From Hwanghaeella grinnelliae (GTDB lineage Bacteria; Pseudomonadota; Alphaproteobacteria; UBA8366; Aestuariispiraceae), in assembly GCF_004005845.1 (NCBI RefSeq), contig NZ_SADE01000001.1:496001-560000 (forward strand): 64,000 nucleotides of DNA, written 5' to 3'. Each line of letters begins with the position of its first letter. The stretch's first letter is position 1. This document shows, one piece after another, positions 7,419-16,037 of the stretch. The position numbers were made by a program, and so were the translations under genes. The notes beneath the pieces are model-generated. The model saw only the letters and a list, made by a program, of their open reading frames with translations. It made no database searches and had not been told where the DNA came from.

Positions 7419-9770
7419 ATGAACGAAAGAACACAGACCTTTAAAATCAGTTCACGCCTGAAGGATGTCTTGGGCCGTGGTCTTGTTACCAACGAATTTG
7501 TTGCGGTTTTTGAACTTGTGAAGAACGGGTTCGATGCTGGCGCAACAAGTGTGGTGATTGAGATTGATCCATTTGAAGGACGAATTGCGATTGCAGACGA
7601 TGGGAAAGGAATGTCCCGCCAAGATATTATAGAACGTTGGCTTTTCCTTGCATACTCGGCAAAAGCTGATGGCTCGGAAGATAGCAACATTCCCAAGGAC
7701 TACCGCGATCTTATCGGTCAACGAGAACAATTTGCAGGAAACAAAGGGATTGGGCGGCTCTCATGCGACACACTTGGTAAAACGCTAGAATTGTACTCAC
7801 GCGCTATTGGACAAGACCAAATCCAGAAATTGTCCATTAATTGGGAAGATTTTGAGCAAGATTCAAAAGAGGAATTTGGAGAAATCGAGGTTTCTCTGAC
7901 ACCCATCGATTCATTTCCGGAAATCAATTGTGGATCAGGTTCGCCTTCAAAACACGGCACTGTCTTGTGGATCGAAGGGGCGCGGCATTCGTGGAATGCT
8001 GATGCTACGCTCCGGTTGCGCCAGTATTTGGCGAAGTTGATTGATCCTTTCGGCACTACTGACGATGTCGATGTCATCACATGCCTAATTGGTTATGAAG
8101 ATGAAAAAGGAGCAGAGCCGAATGAAGTAATCAATGGACCTGTTGGTAACAGTGTTGCCGATGTTCTCCGAGACAAGACCACTCGAATTGAGGTCTTGAT
8201 AGAAAATGGAGAAGTCGAAACACGGCTCGTCGATCGCGGAACGACGATGCTGCATATCCGCGAGCCTCTACAGAATGAAGCGTTGGCCAAAGTTACAATC
8301 AGAGGTGAAATTTTCTTTCTGAACAGAAGTGCGAAAGCGACATTCGCACGGCGTATGGGAGTTATGTCTGTAGAATTTGGAAGCATTTTTCTTTTTTTGA
8401 ACGGCTTTCGAGTTTTCCCAATTGGCGAAGAAACTGATGATACTTTTGGTCTCAATCGCCGAAAACAACAAGGTGTGTCTCGGTTCTTAGGTACTCGCGA
8501 TGTCATGGGCCGAGTAGACATTCGGGCCGCCCCCGGAATCTTTCGAGAAGCATCTAGCCGCGATCAGGGGCTGATTTCAGATGCGAACCAGAGAGCGCTT
8601 TATGACGCTATTCGTAGCTATATGGTGATCCGTCTAGAGCGATACGTCACTGGAGTAAACTGGAAGATTAAGGCTGATCAATACCGAGAAGATCGTTCCG
8701 CACTTGAGAGCGATCAAGGCCGGGAATTGGCGATCAGCGTTTTGGGACGGATGGCATCCCCAGATCAAGTCAAGGTGCTGTCTATCGCACCCGATCTGGA
8801 GCGTGTTGCGGAAGGGCGCCGGGCAACTGCTCAGCGAACTTTATCCGACCTTGACCGTCTTGCGGAAAAAGCCGGCGACTCCGAGATGCGAAAACGTGTC
8901 GCTGAAACACGCCAACGTATTGCCGAACTTGAAGAAGCTGAGCGAGCTGCGAGCCGTGAGGCGGCTAATTTGGCGGAAATGCGGGCTGCTGATGCAGTAA
9001 AGATTGATAGCTTGGAACGCCAAGCGAGATTCTTATCCGCATCTAGTAAGCCAACAAGTGAGCGCTTACAGCTGCTGTTACATCAAGTTTCAATTTATTC
9101 GAACCATATCCATAGCTCATCACTTCGGGCCGCACGTGATCTAGTTAAGGCACTAGAGATGATACCATCAGGCGATGATATTGACCCTGAGGACCTCGAG
9201 GACTTGGCGGCGGCGCTTAGGCACAATATGGGCGAACTTAAAGACGAAGTGGCGTATATCACTCTTGAGGCAGACCGCTTGAAAGCACTCACGCGGTTTG
9301 CGCCAAACCTCGATGTTGAGGTTGACCGTGCCGAGATGCAGGATGACCTCCTGACGTTCCTGCGAGAATATATTGAGGTTATCGTGGGGGGGGCTGACTT
9401 AATTTCGAACGTTGTTTTCAAGGACGATGGAAAGCCTTTCATTACTACATTCTCGCCTTTTGATATTGCGGTCATTGTAGATAACCTTGTCGATAATTCT
9501 CGCAAGGCGAACGCACAAGAAATGAAATTTTCAGTTGAAAGTCGCACTAAAAAAGGCATAGCGTTACTTGTTACAGACGACGGAATCGGACTTCGCGACG
9601 CAGACCCTGCCAAAATCTTTGAGTTAGGTTACACAAGTTCAGCCGGAGGAAGCGGTCTGGGGCTCTATCACATCCGAAAGGTGATGAACGGGATGAATGG
9701 CAGCATTGAACTTGCGAGTAATCGCGAAGAAGGGAGAGCGGACTTCGTCTTGAAGTTCGTGGAGCGCTGA
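7419..9770 (+). CDS. Double-GHKL ATPase: Hsp90/MORC-like N-terminus and histidine-kinase-like C-terminus
   Basis: A 783-residue protein with two separate GHKL ATP-binding domains. The N-terminal one has ELVKNGFDA (32-40), ADDGKGM (59-65) and AGNKGIGRLS (106-115), as in Hsp90, MutL, MORC and HATPase_c_3 proteins. The middle (about 180-420) is an extended transducer-like region. A charged coiled coil follows at about 455-545, then a helical region around HQVSIYSNHIH that could form a dimerisation bundle. The C-terminal domain is like a sensor kinase catalytic domain: DNLVDNSRKA (688-697), DDGIGL (720-725), GGSGLGLYHIRK (743-754). No sensor or membrane segment is present, and no canonical H-box motif was found. 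The next gene starts one base after this stop and encodes a receiver, so this is likely its kinase or regulator. Sequence is A+T-rich compared with flanking genes. Confidence 0.85.
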   Translation: MNERTQTFKISSRLKDVLGRGLVTNEFVAVFELVKNGFDAGATSVVIEIDPFEGRIAIADDGKGMSRQDIIERWLFLAYSAKADGSEDSNIPKDYRDLIGQREQFAGNKGIGRLSCDTLGKTLELYSRAIGQDQIQKLSINWEDFEQDSKEEFGEIEVSLTPIDSFPEINCGSGSPSKHGTVLWIEGARHSWNADATLRLRQYLAKLIDPFGTTDDVDVITCLIGYEDEKGAEPNEVINGPVGNSVADVLRDKTTRIEVLIENGEVETRLVDRGTTMLHIREPLQNEALAKVTIRGEIFFLNRSAKATFARRMGVMSVEFGSIFLFLNGFRVFPIGEETDDTFGLNRRKQQGVSRFLGTRDVMGRVDIRAAPGIFREASSRDQGLISDANQRALYDAIRSYMVIRLERYVTGVNWKIKADQYREDRSALESDQGRELAISVLGRMASPDQVKVLSIAPDLERVAEGRRATAQRTLSDLDRLAEKAGDSEMRKRVAETRQRIAELEEAERAASREAANLAEMRAADAVKIDSLERQARFLSASSKPTSERLQLLLHQVSIYSNHIHSSSLRAARDLVKALEMIPSGDDIDPEDLEDLAAALRHNMGELKDEVAYITLEADRLKALTRFAPNLDVEVDRAEMQDDLLTFLREYIEVIVGGADLISNVVFKDDGKPFITTFSPFDIAVIVDNLVDNSRKANAQEMKFSVESRTKKGIALLVTDDGIGLRDADPAKIFELGYTSSAGGSGLGLYHIRKVMNGMNGSIELASNREEGRADFVLKFVER

Positions 9771-9771
9771 T

Positions 9772-10725
9772 ATGAACTTGAAGTTTGGTCTGCTTTGGCT
9801 CGAAGACCAGTATTCCCCGGCGGAATTGGACAATATCAAGAATGCCGCCAGAGCACATGGCTTCCAGATTGAAATTGTTAATCGTCCAAATGGAGACGAC
9901 CTTAAGGAACTCTCCGTTGAACAAGAGCGTCATTACCCCTTTGACCTTATCTTAATCGACCTTGATCTTGCGGCTGATGGGAACGGTGCAGATGAAGCGA
10001 GACGTGCTCGCGATTTATTCCCAGCTACACCAATCCTGTTCTATTCAGGGAAGAAGAATAGAGACGGACTGGTCCAATTGATTCAAGAACGTCAAGTTGA
10101 GGGTGTTTTCATCTCTCACCGAAACGACTTCACAAAGAGAACTGGAGAGTTGATCGGTCATCTTGCCGCATCGTTTAACCGACTTCCTGGAATGCGTGGC
10201 CTTGCTGCGAGGGTGGTGGCTGAATGCGATGATCATTATAGAGCGATTTTAACTACTCTTGGGAAGCATAGTGACCTAGAAGCCAAAATTGCTGCGCTAC
10301 TTGATGAAGAAGTCCAGAATGCTCAAGAAAGAAGTGTAAAGGGTTATAGTAGTGACTGTAAGGGGGGATTGGCTGGACGAATTGGCTCAAGAGCCGTGAC
10401 TAGTATGACACTCCACAAAGTAGCTCGAAAAATAACTGGTTATGAAGAATTCCGTCAGTTATGTGGCGCTTCCGACGCCTTAGCGGCTGCCCGCCGTGAA
10501 TGTAAAGACTATACAAAGGATGTGCTTGAGGTGCGAAATACTCTTGGGCACGCGCTGGAAAGTCGCACTGACAACGGCTGGGAAATTGCCAACCCTAAGG
10601 GTGAAGACATAACTGTCGCGCGGTTCCCGCAGATACGAGAAACATTTCTCGTAAATCTTGAAGCGATTAAGAGAATGCTAGATATCGTTACGTCAGAGTC
10701 CTTATTGGACGAAAGCGGCTCTTAG
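9772..10725 (+). CDS. Receiver-domain protein with C-terminal HEPN-like RNase motif
   Basis: A 317-residue cytoplasmic protein. Residues 1-130 look like a response-regulator receiver: acidic pair E11-D12 (LWLEDQ), a beta-3 aspartate at D63 (DLILIDLDLA), and S92 (LFYSGK). The usual switch lysine is not seen where expected; the segment reads VFISHR. From about 145 the protein is helical, and at 253-261 it reads EVRNTLGHA. R255-N-x3-H260 is the classic R-x4-H motif of HEPN ribonucleases, including the polar residue after the arginine. There is no DNA-binding output domain. A receiver controlling an RNA-cleaving toxin is the simplest reading; it is inference from motifs. It is translationally coupled to the GHKL gene (one base between stop and start). 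Confidence 0.75.
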   Translation: MNLKFGLLWLEDQYSPAELDNIKNAARAHGFQIEIVNRPNGDDLKELSVEQERHYPFDLILIDLDLAADGNGADEARRARDLFPATPILFYSGKKNRDGLVQLIQERQVEGVFISHRNDFTKRTGELIGHLAASFNRLPGMRGLAARVVAECDDHYRAILTTLGKHSDLEAKIAALLDEEVQNAQERSVKGYSSDCKGGLAGRIGSRAVTSMTLHKVARKITGYEEFRQLCGASDALAAARRECKDYTKDVLEVRNTLGHALESRTDNGWEIANPKGEDITVARFPQIRETFLVNLEAIKRMLDIVTSESLLDESGS

Positions 10726-10807
10726 ACCAAAATCCACGGCTTTCTGTTCTGGGCCTGGCGCTGTGCATCAAGTTGTTGCATAGTCTCGTGAAGTACGTGC
10801 ATAGGGG

Positions 10808-12127
10808 ATGATGATGACCGGAGAGCAGGGGGCACCTGTATTCGTGGATTTGTTTGCGGGCTGCGGCGGATTATCTCTAGGTCTAATGCAGTCCGGGATG
10901 TCCGGATTGTTTGCAATTGAAAAGGACGATTTCGCCTTTCGCAGCCTATTTCGGAATCTGGTAGATCGTAGACGGCGCCAGCATTTTCAGTGGCCCGAAT
11001 GGTTGCCAAGGGCACCCATGTCCGTCGAAGGTCTAAATGAAAAATTTGCAGAAAGACTATCTGAACTCAGAGGACAGATAGATATTTTAGCTGGTGGGCC
11101 ACCATGCCAAGGTTTCTCTTTCGCGGGAAGACGGCAATCCGATGACCCTCGGAACAAGTTATTTGAGGAATATCTAAAAACAGTAGATCTTCTGAACCCG
11201 CGTGTTGTGTTTGTCGAGAACGTGCGCGGCTTTGGCGTGGATTTCCCGACTGGAAACACTCAGAACTACGCTAATGTTCTACGGGATGAACTTGAGCGCA
11301 GATATGTCGTCCACGAGGCGCTTCTTGATGTCTCAATTTTTGGTGTGCCCCAGGCACGGACACGATACTTCCTTCTTGCACTTGATCCAAAATATGGAGA
11401 TCTGGACCCGTTCGATCTTCTTAAGTCTCGGCTACCAAAGTACCTCAAAACCCTTGGCATTTCAGTTCCGGTTTCCGCTCAAGACGCTCTTTCAGACTTG
11501 GAATTAACGACCAATGGCTCTGTACCCAGCCGAGATACACCAGGCTTTCGTGAAATTTTTCCAGGTAAGGCGAACACCGATTTTCAACGATTAATGCGGC
11601 AAGGATTGTCTGGCTCAATCACAGATTTGAGACTCGCACGCCATCGTGCGGACATAGCTGAACGCTTTAGAGAACTAATTGCTGCGTGCATTGCTCAAGG
11701 ACGGCTAAATGTTTCAATTGGCCCGGAGTTGCGTGCAGCCCATGGCCTAAAAAAACAAGCGCTAAGGGTAATGGATCCTTTTGCACCTGCGCCTACGATT
11801 ACCAGCATGCCTGATGATCTTCTCCACTACTCAGAACCTAGAACCCTCACTGTACGAGAGAACGCACGACTTCAGTCTTTTCCTGATTGGTTTTCGTTCC
11901 ATGGAAAATACACCTCCGGCGGAGACCGACGTTCCAGGGAGGTTCCTCGTTTCACACAAGTTGCCAATGCTGTTCCACCAATGGTGGCCCGGGCGATCGG
12001 GGAAACATTGATTTCAATCCTACACTCTGAACCAAAGCCAGCTTTGGAATCGTCATCGCTCACGGAAACTGATCTTACATTAAGTGAAGCGAGTGTTTGC
12101 CTTAATCGGACGCTGTTGCCTGCTTGA
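10808..12127 (+). CDS. DNA (cytosine-5-)-methyltransferase
   Basis: A 439-residue enzyme that transfers a methyl group from S-adenosylmethionine to C5 of cytosine in a DNA target. It has motif I (DLFAGCGGLSLG), motif IV with the catalytic cysteine (GGPPCQGFSFAG), motif VI (FVENVRGF), motif VIII (QARTRYFLLA), and motifs IX-X (RENARLQSFP and TQVANAVPPMVARAIGE). All catalytic motifs are intact. The target-recognition region lies at about 210-330. Three ATG codons occur in a row at 10808, 10811 and 10814; AGGGG at 10803-10807 suits the second or third. No restriction endonuclease or Vsr nuclease is adjacent. It lies 82 bases after the receiver-HEPN gene and shares its A+T-rich composition, so the three genes probably arrived together. 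Confidence 0.93.
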   Translation: MMMTGEQGAPVFVDLFAGCGGLSLGLMQSGMSGLFAIEKDDFAFRSLFRNLVDRRRRQHFQWPEWLPRAPMSVEGLNEKFAERLSELRGQIDILAGGPPCQGFSFAGRRQSDDPRNKLFEEYLKTVDLLNPRVVFVENVRGFGVDFPTGNTQNYANVLRDELERRYVVHEALLDVSIFGVPQARTRYFLLALDPKYGDLDPFDLLKSRLPKYLKTLGISVPVSAQDALSDLELTTNGSVPSRDTPGFREIFPGKANTDFQRLMRQGLSGSITDLRLARHRADIAERFRELIAACIAQGRLNVSIGPELRAAHGLKKQALRVMDPFAPAPTITSMPDDLLHYSEPRTLTVRENARLQSFPDWFSFHGKYTSGGDRRSREVPRFTQVANAVPPMVARAIGETLISILHSEPKPALESSSLTETDLTLSEASVCLNRTLLPA

Positions 12128-12190
12128 TCAAGCGCATTTTTTCTTTCCAACGCCCACCGCCGGACTGTATGGCTACGCCGTGCTAAATTC

Positions 12191-15100
12191 TTAATCCAAG
12201 ATCACCGTAACCAACAAATCCTTCGCGTCGATCTGGTCGGCGGGTTTGACGAGGACTTCCTCGACCACGCCGTCTCGGTCGGCGTGGAGGACGGTTTCCA
12301 TCTTCATCGCCTCGATGCTCAGCAGGTTGTCGCCGGCGGTGATCTTCTGGCCGGGTTTGACGCTGACGGCGGAGACGACGCCCGGCATCGGCGCGCCGAT
12401 ATGGGCCTCGTTCCCGGCCTCTGCCTTGCGGCGGGCGGCGGCGCCGGCGGCGCCGTGGGCGCGGTCGGGGACCTTGATGCGGCGGGGTTGGCCGTTCAAT
12501 TCGAAGAAGACGGTGACCATGCCCTTCTCGTCCGTTTCACTCTGGGCCAGAGTGTCGATCACCAGCGTGACGCCGGGTTCCAGGTCGACCTGCAATTCCT
12601 CGCCCACCGGCAAGCCATAGAAGAAGACCGGGGTCGGCAACCGGCTGACCGGGCCGTAATGGTCATGCGCGCGCGCATAGTCGGTGAAGACCTTGGGATA
12701 CATCATGTAGGAGGCGAATTCCGCATCCGAAATCTTGCGGTCCAGGTCTTCCTCCACCTTTTTGCGCTCCGCGACGAGGTCCGCGTCCGGCAAGAGGGAG
12801 CCGGGGCGTTCGGTATAGGCTTTCTCGCCTTTCAACACCTTCTTCTGAATGTCCTTCGGCCAGCCGCCCGGGGGTTGGCCCAGATCGCCCTTCATCATCG
12901 AAACGACGGATTCCGGGAAGGAGACGTCCCGCGCCGGGTCCTTCACGTCGGCGACCTTCAAATCCTGGCTCACCATCAACAGGGCCATGTCGCCCACAAC
13001 CTTGGAGGACGGGGTGACCTTGACGATATCGCCGAACATTTCGTTCGCATCCGCATAGGCCTGGGCGACTTCGTGCCAGCGGGATTCGAGGCCCAGCGAG
13101 CGCGCCTGTTCCTTCAGGTTGGTGAACTGTCCGCCCGGCATTTCGTGCAGATAGACTTCCGAGGCTGGGCCCTTCAGGTCGCTTTCGAAGGCGGCGTATT
13201 GGCTGCGCACCGCTTCCCAATAGAAGGAGAGGCGGCGGATCCATTCCGGGTCCAGGCCGGGGTCGCGGTCGCTGCCTTTCAGCGCCTCGACGATCGAACC
13301 CAGGCAGGGCTGGGAGGTATTGCCGGAAAAGGCGTCCATCGCGGCGTCCACCGCATCCGCCCCGGCATCGACCGCGGCCAGCACGGTGGCCGCCGAAATG
13401 CCCGATGTATCATGGGTGTGATAATGCAGCGGCAGGTCGGTCACGTCCCGCAAAGCCTTGAACAGCAGGGTCGCGGCGGCGGGTTTCAACAGGCCCGCCA
13501 TGTCCTTCACCGCGATGATGTTGGCGCCCGCCTTGTCCAGCTCGACCGCCATGTCGGTATAGTATTTCAGGTCATATTTCGGGCGCGCGTTGGAGAGGAT
13601 GTCGCCGGTATAGCAGATCGCCGCCTCGCACAGTCCGCCTTCGGTCCGCACCGCGTCCATGGCCAGGCGCATGTTCTCGACCCAGTTCAGGCAGTCGAAC
13701 ACGCGGAACAGGTCGACGCCGCCGTTCTTGGCCTCATGAACGAACTGCTTCACCACATTATCCGGGTAATTGGTATAGCCGACGCCGTTGGCCCCGCGCA
13801 GCAGCATCTGCAGCAGCAGGTTGGGGGCGGCTTCGCGGATCAGGCTCAGGCGTTCCCACGGGTCCTCGTTCAGGAAGCGCATGCTGACATCGAAGGTCGC
13901 CCCGCCCCAGCATTCCAGCGAGAGGAGCTGCGGCAATGTGCGGGCATAGACACCGGCGATGCTGGCGATGTCATGGGTGCGCATCCGCGTCGCCAGCAGG
14001 GATTGATGGGCGTCGCGCATGGTGGTGTCGGTCATCAGGACCTGTTTCTGGTCCCGCATCCATTTTGAGAATCCGTCCGGGCCCAATTCTTCGAATTTCT
14101 GTTTGCTGCCGGCGGGGATCTCTCCGGTTACATAGGGGATGACGGGTTTGGCCGCTTCCGGGTCCGGTTCCGCGCGGCCTCGCGCCTCCGGGTGGCCGTT
14201 GACGGTGACGTCGGCGATATAGGTCAAAAGCCGCGTCGCCCGGTCGCGGCGTCGGACGTTGGAGAACAGTTCCGGCGTCTCGTCGATGAAGCGGGTTGTG
14301 TAGCTGTTGTCGCGGAATTTTTCGTGGGTGATGATCGCTTCCAGGAAGGTCAGGTTCGTCGCGACGCCGCGGATGCGGAATTCGCGCAGCGCGCGGTCCA
14401 TGCGTTGAACCGTTTCATCCGGGTCCGGCGCCCAGGCGGTCACCTTTTCCAAAAGCGGGTCGTAGAAGCGCGTGATCACCGCGCCGGAATAGGCCGTGCC
14501 GCCATCGAGGCGAATGCCGAATCCGGTCGCCCCGCGATAGGCGATGATGCGGCCGTAATCGGGAATGAAATTCTGTTCCGGGTCTTCCGTCGTGATACGG
14601 CATTGGAGCGCATGGCCGTTTAACCGTATCATTTCCTGGGCCGGAACCCGGCTGTCGGGCGTGCCGATTTCGTGCCCTTCCAGGATACGGATCTGCGCTT
14701 TCACGATGTCGATCCCGGTCACTTCCTCGGTCACCGTATGCTCGACCTGGATGCGCGGATTGACCTCGATGAAATAGAATGCGCCGGTATCCGCATCCAT
14801 CAGGAATTCGACCGTGCCGGCGCCGACATAATCGGTGGCATGGGCGATCTTCTTGGCGTAACCGGCCAGTTCCTGGCGCTGATCCTCATTCAGATACGGT
14901 GCCGGGGCGCGTTCGATAACCTTTTGATTTCGCCGCTGGATCGAGCAATCGCGCTCATACAGATGGACGACATTGCCGTGCGTGTCACCCAGGATCTGGC
15001 TTTCCACATGCCGCGCGCGCTCGACCAGTTTTTCCAGATAGACCTCGTCCTTGCCGAAAGCGGCCATGGCCTCGCGCTTGGCTTCCATCACCTCGCGGGT

Positions 15101-15655
15101 CAGATCTTCGGCCTTGCGGATGGTGCGCATGCCGCGCCCGCCGCCGCCCCAACTGGCCTTCAGCATCACGGGGAAACCGATTTCTTCCGCCATTTTAAGG
15201 ACTTGCGCCGGGTCGTCGGGCAGGGGGTCGGTGGCCGGGACGACCGGCACGCCGATCTCGATCGCCAGGTTGCGGGCCGCGACCTTGTTGCCCAGCCGCC
15301 GCATGGTTTCCGGGCTGGGCCCGATGAACAGCACGCCCGCTTCGGCGCAGGCTTCCGCGAATTCCGGGCTTTCCGACAGCAGGCCATAACCGGGATGGAT
15401 CGCATCCGCGCCGCTTTCCTTGGCCACCCGGATGATTTCATCGATCGACAGATAGCTTTCGATCGGCCCCATATCCTGGTCCAGATGCGGCCCCCGCCCG
15501 ATCCGATAGCTTTCATCCGCTTTGAAGCGGTGCAACGCCAGCTTGTCCTCCTCGGCCCAGATCGCGACCGTTTTCAGACCCAATTCATTGGCGGCGCGGA
15601 ACACGCGGATGGCGATTTCCGACCGGTTGGCGACGAGGATTTTTTGGATCGGCAT
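12191..15655 (-). CDS. pyc: Pyruvate carboxylase
   Basis: An 1154-residue single-chain enzyme of normal length that makes oxaloacetate from pyruvate, bicarbonate and ATP to refill the TCA cycle. Domains in order are biotin carboxylase (1-450, beginning KILVANRSEIAIRVFRAANE, with the glycine-rich GGGGRGMR loop), carboxyltransferase (about 535-820, with TTMRDAHQSLLATR and the metal site HYHTHDTSG), the PC-specific linker, and a biotinyl domain with EAMKMET near the C-terminus. The start ATG has GGAGGTCC upstream. It is monocistronic here, with the A+T-rich island ending only about 60 bases beyond its 3' end. Confidence 0.97.
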   Translation of the reverse strand: MPIQKILVANRSEIAIRVFRAANELGLKTVAIWAEEDKLALHRFKADESYRIGRGPHLDQDMGPIESYLSIDEIIRVAKESGADAIHPGYGLLSESPEFAEACAEAGVLFIGPSPETMRRLGNKVAARNLAIEIGVPVVPATDPLPDDPAQVLKMAEEIGFPVMLKASWGGGGRGMRTIRKAEDLTREVMEAKREAMAAFGKDEVYLEKLVERARHVESQILGDTHGNVVHLYERDCSIQRRNQKVIERAPAPYLNEDQRQELAGYAKKIAHATDYVGAGTVEFLMDADTGAFYFIEVNPRIQVEHTVTEEVTGIDIVKAQIRILEGHEIGTPDSRVPAQEMIRLNGHALQCRITTEDPEQNFIPDYGRIIAYRGATGFGIRLDGGTAYSGAVITRFYDPLLEKVTAWAPDPDETVQRMDRALREFRIRGVATNLTFLEAIITHEKFRDNSYTTRFIDETPELFSNVRRRDRATRLLTYIADVTVNGHPEARGRAEPDPEAAKPVIPYVTGEIPAGSKQKFEELGPDGFSKWMRDQKQVLMTDTTMRDAHQSLLATRMRTHDIASIAGVYARTLPQLLSLECWGGATFDVSMRFLNEDPWERLSLIREAAPNLLLQMLLRGANGVGYTNYPDNVVKQFVHEAKNGGVDLFRVFDCLNWVENMRLAMDAVRTEGGLCEAAICYTGDILSNARPKYDLKYYTDMAVELDKAGANIIAVKDMAGLLKPAAATLLFKALRDVTDLPLHYHTHDTSGISAATVLAAVDAGADAVDAAMDAFSGNTSQPCLGSIVEALKGSDRDPGLDPEWIRRLSFYWEAVRSQYAAFESDLKGPASEVYLHEMPGGQFTNLKEQARSLGLESRWHEVAQAYADANEMFGDIVKVTPSSKVVGDMALLMVSQDLKVADVKDPARDVSFPESVVSMMKGDLGQPPGGWPKDIQKKVLKGEKAYTERPGSLLPDADLVAERKKVEEDLDRKISDAEFASYMMYPKVFTDYARAHDHYGPVSRLPTPVFFYGLPVGEELQVDLEPGVTLVIDTLAQSETDEKGMVTVFFELNGQPRRIKVPDRAHGAAGAAARRKAEAGNEAHIGAPMPGVVSAVSVKPGQKITAGDNLLSIEAMKMETVLHADRDGVVEEVLVKPADQIDAKDLLVTVILD

Positions 15656-16037
15656 GAGCTGGACCTCCTGGATTACCGGCGGGCTTGCGGGCTGGAATAC
15701 CGCAGGGTGCGCAAGTTTAATCTATTGTGCAGCGCGGAACTAGCGATTGTTCCAGGCGGACGCTGGTTGTCGTTTTCGGGCAAACAATGTGCGTTCCCCG
15801 GCGCTTAGCGCGGTTCTGACCGGCCCTAAGATGTTTACGGTTACATGATCTGGGTATGTGGACTATGCTTTTCCCAAGGGCTTCTGCCCATGTCGTACGG
15901 CCTCGCTCGCGGTTTCGACGGGCCAAGAATAACGGGAGTGTGTCCACATCAGGCGGATCGCCGACGGCGTATGACAAAAAATCGAACCTAAGAAAACATA
16001 GAACAGCTAACTGAGTTGAACAGAGAGGCTTATCCAA
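15656..16037. other. Divergent intergenic region between pyc and the solute-binding protein gene
   Basis: About 380 bases that must hold the promoters of both divergent genes. I saw no clear operator, RNA gene or small coding frame in it. Confidence 0.5.

Noticed and set aside
12284-14068. Long open frame antisense to pyruvate carboxylase
   Set aside because: Shadow of the pyc gene; low-complexity GDR/H-rich translation and no ribosome site.
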